Positions 27,749 to 35,762 of a DNA stretch of 64,000 nucleotides are shown here, piece after piece; position 1 is the stretch's first letter; the number at the start of each line of letters is the position of its first letter. The notes under the pieces are model-generated. The model was not told where the DNA came from and did not search any database. It saw only the letters and a program-made list of their open reading frames with translations. The DNA is from Acidimicrobiales bacterium. GTDB lineage: Bacteria > Actinomycetota > Acidimicrobiia > Acidimicrobiales > JACCXE01. The stretch is taken from NCBI GenBank assembly GCA_035546775.1, contig DASZWD010000047.1:24171-88170 (forward strand), written 5' to 3'. Made by a program: the position numbers and the translations under genes.

Positions 27749-28477
27749 GTGGTGCCGACGCAGCTCGCCGTGATCGCCGATCCGAACCGCTGGCAGCTGC
27801 TGCACCACCTCGCGGCGAGTGATCGACGCGTCGGCGAACTGACCCGGCTTCTCGACCAGCCCCAGAACCTCGTCTCGTACCACCTGCGTGAGTTGCGCAC
27901 CGCCGGCCTCGTGTCGTCGCGCCGCAGTTCCTTCGACGGCCGCGACGCGTACTACCGCGTCGATCTCGACCGCTGCGCCGCCGTGCTCCAAGCCGCGGGT
28001 GCCGCCCTCGACCCCGGCCTGCGCCTCGGGATCATCCCCCCGGCTCCCAGGCGCGGCCGGGGCCCGAAGCCGCGTGTCCTGTTCCTGTGTACCGGTAACA
28101 GCGCGCGCTCGCAGATGGCCGAGGCACTGCTCGTCGAGCGTTCCGACCACACGATCGTCGCTCGCAGCGCCGGCAGCGCGCCCAAAGTGCTGCACCCGCA
28201 CGCCGTCGCCGTGATGGCCGCCCGCGGCATCGACATCTCGGGTAACGCCACCAAGCATCTCGACCGGTTCACCGGCGACGCGTTCGACGCCGTCGTCACG
28301 CTGTGCGACAAGGTGCGCGAGGTGTGCCCCGAGTTCCCCGGCGACGGGGCGGTGGCGCACTGGAGCATTCCCGATCCCGCCGCCGACGGCCACCGCGCCG
28401 CCTTCGAGGCGGTCGCCGACGATCTCGAAGGGCGCATCCGCCACCTCATCTCCCGCCTAGGAGCGACCCATGGATAA
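27749..28477 (+). CDS. ArsR regulator fused to arsenate-reductase/LMW phosphatase domain
   Basis: The 242-residue protein joins two domains. Residues 1-95 form an ArsR winged helix (LAVIADPNRWQLLHHLAASD, then PQNLVSYHLRELRTAGLV). Residues 105-240 form a low-molecular-weight phosphatase/arsenate reductase with the P-loop LFLCTGNSARSQMAEALL (C-x5-R) and a VAHWSIPDPA acid loop. In arsenate reductases of this class the Cys attacks arsenate and other thiols release arsenite. The inducer Cys pair usual in ArsR is not evident. Starts at GTG 27749 and GTG 27752 are possible; GGAG at 27744 suits the second better. No arsenite pump is adjacent. Confidence 0.9.
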   Translation: MVPTQLAVIADPNRWQLLHHLAASDRRVGELTRLLDQPQNLVSYHLRELRTAGLVSSRRSSFDGRDAYYRVDLDRCAAVLQAAGAALDPGLRLGIIPPAPRRGRGPKPRVLFLCTGNSARSQMAEALLVERSDHTIVARSAGSAPKVLHPHAVAVMAARGIDISGNATKHLDRFTGDAFDAVVTLCDKVREVCPEFPGDGAVAHWSIPDPAADGHRAAFEAVADDLEGRIRHLISRLGATHG

Positions 28478-28850
28478 CGACACCACCGTCAACGTCCGCT
28501 ACCTCGTCGACGACGTCAACGCCGCGGTCGACTTCTACACGACCCACTTCGGCTTCACCGTCGGCATCCAGTCGCCCGCCTTCGCCGACGTCACGCGCGG
28601 GAACCTGCGGCTGCTGCTGAGCGGCCCGGCGAGCTCGGCCGGTCGACCCATGGCCGACGGCGAGACGCCCGTCCCCGGCGGGTGGAACCGCATCCACCTG
28701 ATCGTCGACGACGTCGCCGCGGACGTGGCGCGGCTGCAGGCTGCCGGCGTGCGCTTTCGCAACGAGATCGTGACCGGCCCCGGTGGCGCGCAGGTGCTCG
28801 CCATCGATCCCGCCGGCAATTTCGTCGAGTTGTTTCAGCCAGCGCGCTGA
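28470..28850 (+). CDS. VOC (glyoxalase/bleomycin-resistance-like) family protein
   Basis: The 126-residue protein overlaps the ArsR-ArsC stop by 8 bp. It shows the beta-alpha-beta-beta-beta pairs of the vicinal oxygen chelate fold: VRYLVDDVNAAVDFYTTHFG at the N-terminus, and the second half IHLIVDDVAADVARLQAAG, then GAQVLAIDPAGNFVELFQP with the usual Glu ligand. Linkage to the arsenic-type regulator suggests a detoxifying lyase or organoarsenical-binding role, as in some ars operons, but the key residues for such a role were not identified. Confidence 0.86.
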   Translation: MDNDTTVNVRYLVDDVNAAVDFYTTHFGFTVGIQSPAFADVTRGNLRLLLSGPASSAGRPMADGETPVPGGWNRIHLIVDDVAADVARLQAAGVRFRNEIVTGPGGAQVLAIDPAGNFVELFQPAR

Positions 28851-28864
28851 CTAGGGTGCGCCGC

Positions 28865-29902
28865 ATGGTGCGCATGCGACGGGAACTCGAAGACGACTAT
28901 CTCCACGCTCCGGAGGACGTGTCGAACTTCAACGAGAGCCGCTACTACAACTTCTTCGACCAGAAGCTGAACATGGGCGGTTGGGTGCGGATGGGCAACC
29001 GGCCCAACGAGGACGGCGGCTACGCGGAGCTCACGGTGTGCCTGTACCTGCCCGACGGCTCCGTCGCCTTCATCTACAAGAAGCCGAAGATCGAGGGCCA
29101 CACCGAGCACAACGCCGGCGGCCTCAAGTTCGAGGTGCTCAAGCCCTACGAGGAACACCGCATCACCTACGGCGGCCACGTGTGCGTGCTCAAGCACCCC
29201 CGCGAGATGGCCAACCCACGCGAGGCGTTCCAGAACAACCCCTTCGTCGGGTGCACGATCGACCTGCATCTGAAGAACGTCGGCCCGGCGTGGGGCGGCG
29301 AGCCGGAATGGGAAGAGGGCGAAGAAAAGCCGGATCTCGACCCCGAGAAGATGTTCGCCCGTGGCCATACCGAGCAGCACATGGAGAGCACCGGCACGAT
29401 CGTCGTCGGCGACCAGACGTTCAACCTCACCAACGCGTACGGCCTGCGCGACCACTCGTGGGGCCCGCGCTTCTGGCAGAACGTGTACTGGTATCGCTGG
29501 CTGACGGTGAACCTCGGCCCGAAGCTCGGCTTTGCGCTGACCGTCGCCGGCAACGAGGAAGACCCCGACGCCCGCGGCGCCCACGGCTTCCTCTACGACC
29601 TCGACCGCTACGGCGACGACCGCGCCGTGCCGATCCGCAAGGTCGAGCTGACGTCGGACTACGACGCCGACTGGTTCCCCACGGCCAACCACGTCATCGT
29701 CACCACCGACGACCACGTGTACGACGTGAAGGGCGACGTGTGGTCCACCATCCCGCTGCGCAACCGTCGCGAGGGCATGGTCACCCGCATTACCGAAGGC
29801 ATGACGCACTGGTCCTACGGCGACCTCAAGGGCGCGGGGCTCTCCGAGTACCTCGACCAGATCATCGACGAGACGCCGGTGGGCACCAACGTCGGGATCT
29901 GA
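28865..29902 (+). CDS. Conserved hypothetical protein (DUF7064/7065-like, CrtC-type lipocalin fold)
   Basis: The 345-residue protein starts at ATG 28865 (ATG 28874 is an alternative). The sequence has the look of actinobacterial proteins found beside steroid/terpenoid and acyl-CoA genes: NESRYYNFFDQKLNMGGWVR near the N-terminus, an acidic insert (about 140-165), and NAYGLRDHSWGPRFW near 195, the signature of the DUF7064/7065 group related to carotenoid hydratase folds. It is rich in Trp and Tyr. Binding of a hydrophobic ligand is plausible; no enzyme activity is established. It is not recognised with certainty. Confidence 0.7.
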   Translation: MVRMRRELEDDYLHAPEDVSNFNESRYYNFFDQKLNMGGWVRMGNRPNEDGGYAELTVCLYLPDGSVAFIYKKPKIEGHTEHNAGGLKFEVLKPYEEHRITYGGHVCVLKHPREMANPREAFQNNPFVGCTIDLHLKNVGPAWGGEPEWEEGEEKPDLDPEKMFARGHTEQHMESTGTIVVGDQTFNLTNAYGLRDHSWGPRFWQNVYWYRWLTVNLGPKLGFALTVAGNEEDPDARGAHGFLYDLDRYGDDRAVPIRKVELTSDYDADWFPTANHVIVTTDDHVYDVKGDVWSTIPLRNRREGMVTRITEGMTHWSYGDLKGAGLSEYLDQIIDETPVGTNVGI

Positions 29903-29905
29903 TCA

Positions 29906-30415
29906 CTAGGCGGCGACGCGCTCCTGGAGGAACTCGACGAGCGCCTCGGGTTCGGTGACGGTCACTGTCGCGCCCGGGTGCTTGAGCAGTCCGACGGGGT
30001 CGACGGCCTTCACCGGTTCGCGGAACTTGATGCACACGCCGCCACGGTTGGTGGTGGCGAAGGTGACGCCGCGGTCGCGCAACGACACGTGGGGTGGGCC
30101 GATCACCTTCCACCACTCGAAGGGACCGGTCACCTCGGCGCTCACGATGTTGCTCAGCGGTGTCTCGAGTTGCCACGGCCCGAAGTGGATCTCGAGCTTG
30201 TCTTCGTCGACCTCGACGTAGCCGTTCTCGTCGGTCACCCCGAACAGGTGGCTGGTGAGGGCGAACATCTCGCGGCGGCGCAGCGGCTGCTTGAGATGGT
30301 GCAGCTTGCGCTTCGGCGGCGGACCCTTCGGCTTGTCCTGCTCCACCTCGGGGTGATGCCCGGGCAGGTTGTCCTCGGGGATCGGTGCGGGCGCTGGGGG
30401 TCGCGGCTCACTCAT
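29906..30415 (-). CDS. Conserved hypothetical protein, 169 aa
   Basis: I do not recognise the family with certainty. The first 50 residues are proline- and lysine-rich and probably disordered (MSEPRPPAPAPIPEDNLPGH, then a KGPPPKRKLHHLKQPLRRRE stretch). The rest is a compact beta-rich domain with an IHFGPWQLETPLSNIVSAEV strand pair and a C-terminal helix (TEPEALVEFLQERV), which resembles the PH-like domains of small actinobacterial proteins. It has no signal peptide. The gene is convergent with the preceding gene (3 bp gap) and lies downstream of a strong terminator. Confidence 0.72.
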   Translation of the reverse strand: MSEPRPPAPAPIPEDNLPGHHPEVEQDKPKGPPPKRKLHHLKQPLRRREMFALTSHLFGVTDENGYVEVDEDKLEIHFGPWQLETPLSNIVSAEVTGPFEWWKVIGPPHVSLRDRGVTFATTNRGGVCIKFREPVKAVDPVGLLKHPGATVTVTEPEALVEFLQERVAA

Positions 30416-30432
30416 GGTTCGCGGCTACCCGC

Positions 30433-30464
30433 GAAAAGGGCCGGGCACACGCCCGGCCCTTTTC
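30433..30464. terminator. Intrinsic terminator, 14-bp perfect stem
   Basis: GAAAAGGGCCGGGC at 30433-30446 pairs exactly with 30451-30464 around a 4-base loop. On either strand the GC-rich stem runs into TTTTC, the classic terminator form. It lies 18 bp beyond the stop of the cupredoxin gene (minus strand) and 18 bp upstream of the next minus-strand gene, so it ends cupredoxin transcripts. Confidence 0.9.
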
Positions 30465-30481
30465 ACGCATGCGGTAGTGCG

Positions 30482-31504
30482 CTAGCTGGCTTTGATCGTG
30501 CCGCCCATGCCGCTCGGGCTGTGGAAGATGCAGATGTAGCTGTACTCACCCGCCGCCGGGACGTTGAAGGTGAAGCTGCGGGCCGCCGCCGGCGGCCCCG
30601 AACCCGGCGGCACGTTGGGTGGCAGCAGTCCGGAGTTGAACGTCCCCGTCGCCGTGAGCGTCTGGGGGCTCGGACCCGGCGACGGCGTTTGGGCCTCGGT
30701 CGACTCGGGGTTCTGCGGCAGCGTTCCCGATCCCTTGAAGCTCGCGGTGTGCGGCGCTGCGGAGTTGTTGATGAACGTCACCTTGTCGCCCGCCTTGATG
30801 TCGGCGCTCGCCGGCTGGAACGCGAGGACCGATGTGTGCTGTGTGTCGACGCCCATCTCGATGGTCCAGGTGGTCGAGCCGTCCGCGTTGGCCGTCTTCT
30901 GCAGCGGGGTGTCGGTCAGCTTCTTCTTGGCGGCGCGGCCTTCGGCGAGCCACTGCTGCTCCTCGGTGATGGCCCGCTTGTTGATCGCCGACTGCTGCTC
31001 GGCCGACGCGTCGTCGGCGACGACCTTGACCGTGCCCGTCATGCCCGGATGGATGAGGCACTGGTAGGTGAAGGTGCCCTCCTTGGGGAACGACACCGAG
31101 TAGGTCGCCGGATCCGGTCCCTGGGGAATCAGCTCCGAGCTGAAGGTCTGGCTGCCGTCGTAGGCGCCTGTCGTGGACTTGGCGCGCAGGGCGGCGTTCG
31201 CCGGATCGCTCGGCGGCGGCGGCGTCTGCCCCGTCGGCAGGAACGTGATGCTGTGCGGCTCGGGGCCGGGCACCTTCCATTCGATCGACGAACCCGCCTT
31301 CACGGTGACCGACGCGGGCAGGAACGCCAGCACCGCGATGTTGCGGTCCTTAGGGTCGTTTACGCCCGCCTGCACGTTGACCTTCGTCGGGGCTTTGCCG
31401 TTCGTGGTCGTGGTGGCGGCCTTGTTGTCGTCGGACTTCCCGCACGCGGACATCGCGAGTGCGAGGGCGGTTACGACGGCAACGATGGTTGTCGCTCGTT
31501 TCAT
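30482..31504 (-). CDS. Tandem cupredoxin lipoprotein
   Basis: The ATG at 31504 follows AAGGGGAG and gives 340 residues. A signal peptide ends at a lipobox (AMSAC, Cys 21), so it is a lipid-anchored protein outside the membrane. Two plastocyanin-like domains follow. The first has PHSITF and YQCLIHPGMTG, the second PHTASF and YICIFHSPSGMGG; both therefore keep the His-Cys-His-Met set of a type 1 copper site. A linker with a charged helix lies between. It probably carries electrons or stores copper at the surface. No oxidase or copper exporter is adjacent. Terminators flank it on both sides, so it forms its own unit. Confidence 0.9.
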   Translation of the reverse strand: MKRATTIVAVVTALALAMSACGKSDDNKAATTTTNGKAPTKVNVQAGVNDPKDRNIAVLAFLPASVTVKAGSSIEWKVPGPEPHSITFLPTGQTPPPPSDPANAALRAKSTTGAYDGSQTFSSELIPQGPDPATYSVSFPKEGTFTYQCLIHPGMTGTVKVVADDASAEQQSAINKRAITEEQQWLAEGRAAKKKLTDTPLQKTANADGSTTWTIEMGVDTQHTSVLAFQPASADIKAGDKVTFINNSAAPHTASFKGSGTLPQNPESTEAQTPSPGPSPQTLTATGTFNSGLLPPNVPPGSGPPAAARSFTFNVPAAGEYSYICIFHSPSGMGGTIKAS

Positions 31505-31554
31505 GAGTTTCTCCCCTTGTTCGCCGTGTGTTCTAGTAGAACCCGCAACCGGTT

Positions 31555-31587
31555 CGCGGATTGTGCCCGTCCCGGGCACAATCCGCG
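31555..31587. terminator. Perfect 15-bp hairpin downstream of menB
   Basis: Bases 31555-31569 (core GCGGATTGTGCCCG) pair exactly with 31573-31587 around a TCC loop. It lies 23 bp past the menB stop and 51 bp before the cupredoxin start, all on the minus strand. There is no T tract. It is likely the menB terminator. Partially matching flanks (ACCCGCA near 31541 and TGCGGGT near 31600) could lengthen the stem. Confidence 0.75.
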
Positions 31588-31609
31588 TACGGGTTGGGTG
31601 CGGGTTAGC

Positions 31610-32509
31610 TCAGTAACGCCAGGGGAAGGGCGACCAGTCGGGCGCCCGCTTCTCCAAGAACGCGTCGCGACCCTCGGCGGCTTCCTCGGTCATGTACGCC
31701 AGGCGGGTCGTCTCGCCCAGCAGCACCTGCTGGCCGACGAGGCCGTCGTCGATGAGGTTGAACGAGTACTTCAACATGCGCTGGGCCATCGGGCTCTTGC
31801 CGTTAATGAGGGCGCTCCACTCGAGGGCCACCTTCTCGAGGTCGGCGTGGTCGACGACCTTGTTGACCGCGCCCATGTGGAACATCTCCTCGGCGGAGTA
31901 CTCCTGGCCGAGGAAGAAGATCTCCCGCGCGAACTTCTGGCCGACCTGGCGCGCCAGGTACGCCGAGCCGAAGCCGCCGTCGAACGACGCGACATCCGCA
32001 TCGGTCTGCTTGAAGCGGGCGTGCTCCCGCGACGCGATGGTGAGGTCGGAGACCACGTGGAGGCTGTGGCCGCCGCCGGCTGCCCAGCCGGGCACGACGC
32101 AGATCACGATCTTCGGCATGAAACGAATCAGGCGTTGCACTTCGAGGATGTGGAGGCGGCCGAGCTTGCCGGGGTCGACCGTCTCGGCCGTGTCGCCCTC
32201 GGCGTACTTGTAGCCGTCCTTACCGCGGATGCGTTGGTCGCCGCCCGAGCAGAACGCCCAGCCGCCGTCTTTGGGTGACGGGCCGTTGCCGGTCAACAAC
32301 ACGCAGCCGACGTCGGTCTGCTGCCGGGCGTGTTCGAGAGCGGTGTAGAGCTCGTCGACGCTCTTGGGCCGGAAGGCGTTGCGCACCTCGGGTCGGTTGA
32401 ACGCCACGCGCACCGTGCCTTGGTCCTTCGCGCGGTGATACGTGATGTCCTCGAAGGCGAAGCCGGGGACTTCGTCCCACGCCGCGGGGTCGAACAGTTC
32501 CGAAACCAT
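31610..32509 (-). CDS. menB: 1,4-dihydroxy-2-naphthoyl-CoA synthase
   Basis: I chose ATG 32509 (MVSELFDPAAWDEVPGFAFE), which fits the family start, over longer in-frame extensions. The 299-residue crotonase-fold enzyme closes the ring of o-succinylbenzoyl-CoA in menaquinone synthesis. Family landmarks are FNRPEVRNAFRPKSVDEL, CSGGDQRIRG, the oxyanion GWAAGGGHSLH and DVASFDGGFGSAYLARQVGQ, the last being specific for MenB. No other men gene is in the window. It implies that the organism respires with menaquinone. Confidence 0.95.
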   Translation of the reverse strand: MVSELFDPAAWDEVPGFAFEDITYHRAKDQGTVRVAFNRPEVRNAFRPKSVDELYTALEHARQQTDVGCVLLTGNGPSPKDGGWAFCSGGDQRIRGKDGYKYAEGDTAETVDPGKLGRLHILEVQRLIRFMPKIVICVVPGWAAGGGHSLHVVSDLTIASREHARFKQTDADVASFDGGFGSAYLARQVGQKFAREIFFLGQEYSAEEMFHMGAVNKVVDHADLEKVALEWSALINGKSPMAQRMLKYSFNLIDDGLVGQQVLLGETTRLAYMTEEAAEGRDAFLEKRAPDWSPFPWRY

Positions 32510-32514
32510 GCGGG

Positions 32515-33093
32515 TCACAGTAGGGCGGCGGGCGTGTGATTCCACGAGCGCACGACGGGCTGCTCGCGTTCCCACCCGAGTTCGCCGACGCTGCCGGCGT
32601 CGAGGAACAAGTAGCGGCCGAAGGCGACGTCGAGGCCGAGCCAGCGCGCCGCCAGCACGCGCAGGAAGTGAGCGTGCGAGAACACGACGACGTCGCCGGC
32701 GGCGCTGCGGGCGCGGGCGACGATGCGATCGGCGCGCGCCGCGATGCGCGCGGCGGGCTCACCGCTGGGCGCGCCGTCGTCCCAGACGTTCCACTGCGGC
32801 GCCTCGACGCGGATGTCGGCGGTGGTGCGGCCTTCGTAGGCGCCGTAGTCCCACTCGACGAGGTCGTCATCGACGGCGGCGTCGCCGAAGCCGGCGAGGC
32901 CGGCGGTCTCCACGGCGCGGCGCCGCGGGCTGGTGAGGACTTCGGCGAAGCGGCGCGCCGCGAGCACCGGTGCAAGCGCTTGTGCTTGGGTGCGGCCGGT
33001 GTCGGTGAGCGGGACGTCGGTCGTGCTCGTGTGCCGGCCCGTCGCCGACCATTCCGTCTCGCCGTGGCGCACGACCACCAACGCGTTACTCAC
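32515..33093 (-). CDS. Histidine phosphatase family protein
   Basis: The 192-residue protein has the branch 1 histidine phosphatase motif VVRHGETEWSATGRH near the N-terminus (catalytic His 10), and the second His in VVVFSHAHFLRVLAARWLGL near residue 145. Both catalytic histidines and the paired arginines are kept. Substrates in this branch vary widely (sugar phosphates, nucleotides, alpha-ribazole phosphate). It ends 5 bp before the menB start on the same strand, so they may share a transcript, although a role in menaquinone synthesis is not known. Confidence 0.9.
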   Translation of the reverse strand: MSNALVVVRHGETEWSATGRHTSTTDVPLTDTGRTQAQALAPVLAARRFAEVLTSPRRRAVETAGLAGFGDAAVDDDLVEWDYGAYEGRTTADIRVEAPQWNVWDDGAPSGEPAARIAARADRIVARARSAAGDVVVFSHAHFLRVLAARWLGLDVAFGRYLFLDAGSVGELGWEREQPVVRSWNHTPAALL

Positions 33094-33128
33094 CGGCGCC
33101 TGTCTACTGCGGCGAGCAAACTGGCGCG

Positions 33129-33590
33129 ATGCACCGCAACGTCAAGACCGTCGTCGACGCCGCCGCGGCCAAGGGGCTGTCGATCGACGTGCGCTCGTTT
33201 CCCGAAGGCACGAAGACCGCCGTCGACGCGGCCAACGCCATCGGCGTCGACGTCGGCCAGATCGTGAAGTCGCTCGTCTTTCTCGTCGACGATCAGCCGA
33301 CGATGGCGCTCGTGGCGGGCGACCGCCGCCTCGACGAGAAGAGGTTCTCCGCCGCGTGCGGCGGGGGCAAGGTGCGCCGCGCCGATGCCGACGCCGTGCG
33401 CGCCGCCACCAGCTTTCCCATCGGCGGTGTGCCGCCCCTCGGGCACGACCTGCCGATCTACGTCGACGAATCGCTATTGCGCTTCGACGAGGTATGGGCC
33501 GCCGCCGGCACCTGGACCGACGTGTTCGCCATCGCGCCCGACGACCTCGTGCGCGTCACCGGCGGCCACGTGTGTGCCATCGGCGAATAG
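33129..33590 (+). CDS. YbaK/EbsC-type aminoacyl-tRNA deacylase
   Basis: The 153-residue protein has the YbaK/ProX editing fold. Visible are KSLVFLVDDQPTMALVAGDR near residues 45-65 with the conserved Lys, and the FPIGGVPPLGHDLPIYVDESLL loop split over two strands. It is the right length for a free-standing editing protein that hydrolyses Cys-tRNA(Pro) or similar mischarged tRNAs. It starts 35 bp from the divergent histidine phosphatase gene. Confidence 0.88.
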   Translation: MHRNVKTVVDAAAAKGLSIDVRSFPEGTKTAVDAANAIGVDVGQIVKSLVFLVDDQPTMALVAGDRRLDEKRFSAACGGGKVRRADADAVRAATSFPIGGVPPLGHDLPIYVDESLLRFDEVWAAAGTWTDVFAIAPDDLVRVTGGHVCAIGE

Positions 33591-33603
33591 CTAGGTTCGG
33601 TGC

Positions 33604-34383
33604 ATGACTTTCCCGCTGCCCAACAACAACGCTGACCTGACCGGGCAGGTCGCGCTCGTGACGGGCGCCACGTCGGGCCTCGGCCACCGGTTTGCCCAGA
33701 CCCTCGCGGCCGCCGGCGCGCAGGTCGTCGCCGCGGGAAGGCGTGCCGATCGTCTCGACGAACTCGTGGGCCTCATCAACGGGCGCGGGCACGCGGCAGC
33801 CTCGACCGTCCTCGACGTGACCGACGCCGACAACATCGTGCGCGCCGTCGACGACGCCGAAGCCGCGTTCGGCACCGTGACGATCCTTGTCAACAACGCC
33901 GGCATCCCCGACGCGGCGCGCGCCACCAAGATGTCGCTCGAATTGATCGACCGAGTGCTCGACACCAACGTGCGCGCCCCCTACCTGCTGTCGTGCGAGG
34001 TGGCGCGTCGTCTCATCGAGGCGAAGCTGCCGGGTCGCATCGTGAACATCTCGTCGGTCGGCGCGTTCTCCTACAGCGGCGACGGCGCCGCGCTGTACTC
34101 GATCACCAAGGCGGCGGTGAACCGCATGACCGAGGCGCTGTCGGTCGAGTGGGCCAAGTTCCACATCAACGTGAACGGCATCGCCCCCGGCGCGTTCGCC
34201 TCCGAGATGATGGACGGGATGATGGAGCGCATGGGCGGCAACTTCGCCGAGAAGTTCTCGCCCCGCAAGCGTCTCGGCGACCCCGCCCAACTCGACTCGA
34301 CGCTGCTGTACCTGTGCGCCCCGTCCTCCGAGTTCGTCACCGGCACCATCATCAAAGTCGACGACGGCCAGGGCGCCAAGTAA
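33604..34383 (+). CDS. Short-chain dehydrogenase/reductase
   Basis: The 259-residue protein is a classical SDR. The cofactor motif is VTGATSGLGH near residue 20, NNAGIP near 98, the catalytic Ser in VNISSVGAFSYSG near 145, and YSITK (Y-x3-K) near 163. An NAD(P)-linked alcohol/ketone oxidoreductase role is expected; the substrate is unknown. The C-terminal GTIIKVDDGQGAK replaces the common VDGG tail. It starts 13 bp after the deacylase gene. Confidence 0.9.
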   Translation: MTFPLPNNNADLTGQVALVTGATSGLGHRFAQTLAAAGAQVVAAGRRADRLDELVGLINGRGHAAASTVLDVTDADNIVRAVDDAEAAFGTVTILVNNAGIPDAARATKMSLELIDRVLDTNVRAPYLLSCEVARRLIEAKLPGRIVNISSVGAFSYSGDGAALYSITKAAVNRMTEALSVEWAKFHINVNGIAPGAFASEMMDGMMERMGGNFAEKFSPRKRLGDPAQLDSTLLYLCAPSSEFVTGTIIKVDDGQGAK

Positions 34384-34666
34384 CGCGGGTCGTTTCGTTA
34401 CCCGGACGGCGGCGCGTGGGGAACGGCGCCGTAGTCGAGCAGCGCCCGATCGCCGAGCGCATGCTGCAAAGTGACCTTGGTGGTCGCCTCGACGCCGGCC
34501 TGGCCGAGGGCGCCACAACTCGACACGTCGGTTCCGGGTGCGGGCTCGGTGGCGGTCTCGATGGGGAACGCTTCGTCGGCTCCGCTCCGCCGCCTCTTTG
34601 GGCAGTGGTGGTTCCTAGGGGGCCGCTAGTGCCCAAAGAGTTGGCCGTGGCTGTGCGCGGGTCGGG
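34384..34666. other. Intergenic region with two hairpins, no gene seen
   Basis: No reading frame here has protein-like composition. CGGGT/ACCCG (34386-34390 and 34400-34404) form a small stem just after the SDR stop. A longer one pairs CTCTTTGGGCA at 34594-34604 with TGCCCAAAGAG at 34630-34640, an exact 11-bp stem with a 25-base loop that contains a CCTAGG palindrome. It lies 26 bp past the stop of the convergent DUF1622 gene and probably terminates that unit. Confidence 0.55.
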
Positions 34667-35122
34667 TCACTCCGCGCGCTGACCGCGCTCGACGCGGCGG
34701 ATCTCGAGGCCGAGGAACTCCGTCAGGAAGACACGCAGGACAGCAGTGGCGGCAATGATGCCGACGCCGTTCCACAGGTCACGCGGGGAAGCGGCGGCCT
34801 TCGTGAGTGTTGCCGACTCCACGAGCGCGACGGTGTGCACCACCTCAGCCGCCAGCAGCAGTTGGAGGCCGAGCACCAGGGAACGGCTGAGCCCGACGCC
34901 GATGCTGCGGAAATCTTGCACTTCGTCGCTGCGTGGACCGGCGCGGACGCCGAGGAGATGACGTGACGGCGAATCGGCCGCCGCGTGTTGTGCCGATACG
35001 TGAACCACGATCCATCCCGTCAACCGCATCAGCGCATGCGCCACGCCGACGACGATGACGCCAGCGGACACGACGGCAATGAAGCCGGCGGTCCAGTCGA
35101 TCCCGGTCAGGACGGCGTGCAC
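34667..35122 (-). CDS. DUF1622 family membrane protein
   Basis: I chose GTG 35122, which lies 4 bp after the upstream gene and directly precedes the first membrane helix; longer extensions would enter that gene. The 151-residue product has three predicted helices (about 10-30, 65-90 and 107-127). LSRSLVLGLQLLLAAEVVHT followed by a C-terminal VLRVFLTEFLGLEIRRVE is the DUF1622 signature. Function is not known for this family. It forms a pair with the upstream zinc-ribbon membrane protein. Confidence 0.8.
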   Translation of the reverse strand: MHAVLTGIDWTAGFIAVVSAGVIVVGVAHALMRLTGWIVVHVSAQHAAADSPSRHLLGVRAGPRSDEVQDFRSIGVGLSRSLVLGLQLLLAAEVVHTVALVESATLTKAAASPRDLWNGVGIIAATAVLRVFLTEFLGLEIRRVERGQRAE

Positions 35123-35126
35123 GCGG

Positions 35127-35648
35127 TTACCGGCTCGGTCGCAGCTTCTTGTACTCGCGGGCGGTCCAGAACTCCGTCCAACCCTGGCCACGCAACGTCG
35201 CCTCGTGTTGCGCGACGGTCATGTGTTGGCCGCAGTCGTCGTCGCCGTTGTAGGCGAATATGCCGGCGAAGACGACAGCGGCGAGCCCGACCGCTGCGAC
35301 GAACCATCCGGCGGCGCGCGCGAACTCGGTGTTCCACAACATCGCGACCACGCCGATAGTGAGCATGACGTAGAAGAACGCGATGAGCGGGACGGCGAAG
35401 AACTCGCGGAGGAGCTTGCGCACCGACGTTGACTCGCGGCCGCGCAACACGCAGGCGTGGCACAGCAACGCCGTGTCGGTTCCGCCGATTCGGAAGTGCG
35501 TCGTGACCGTCGTGCGCACACCCGACGACGTGCCCGACCGGAAAGGCGTACGAGAGTATTCGTCCGGTCCGGACTTGGCCCCGTACCAGAACGAATACGG
35601 CTTGGCGGGGGCCGCGCCGCACTTCTCACATACGCCCGCGTCGCTCAT
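35127..35648 (-). CDS. Membrane protein with N-terminal zinc-ribbon-like Cys pairs
   Basis: The 173-residue protein is not recognised. It begins with CEKCGAAPAKPYSF and has a second pair in LLCHACVLRG (near residue 63), so four cysteines could bind one zinc. Two membrane helices follow (about 83-105 and 111-132, IAFFYVMLTIGVVAML and WFVAAVGLAAVVFAGI), then a cytosolic tail. It is 4 bp upstream of the DUF1622 gene and likely cotranscribed. The domain order suggests a membrane-anchored metal or nucleic-acid binding protein, but nothing more can be said. Confidence 0.75.
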   Translation of the reverse strand: MSDAGVCEKCGAAPAKPYSFWYGAKSGPDEYSRTPFRSGTSSGVRTTVTTHFRIGGTDTALLCHACVLRGRESTSVRKLLREFFAVPLIAFFYVMLTIGVVAMLWNTEFARAAGWFVAAVGLAAVVFAGIFAYNGDDDCGQHMTVAQHEATLRGQGWTEFWTAREYKKLRPSR

Positions 35649-35762
35649 CGCGCACCTCCCGCTCGTCCATCTGAGCCCTCAGGGTGACGACCAACGGCGG
35701 TCGGTGGCAGGGCACAACGGCCCATCCTCCGCGCCGGAGGACACGGTCTAGGGTTCGCCCCG

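Noticed and set aside
35725..35741. TCCTCCG/CGGAGGA hairpin as a ribosome-site switch for the acyl-CoA dehydrogenase
   Set aside because: The GGAGGA arm is about 21 bases from the ATG, too far to be its ribosome-binding site.
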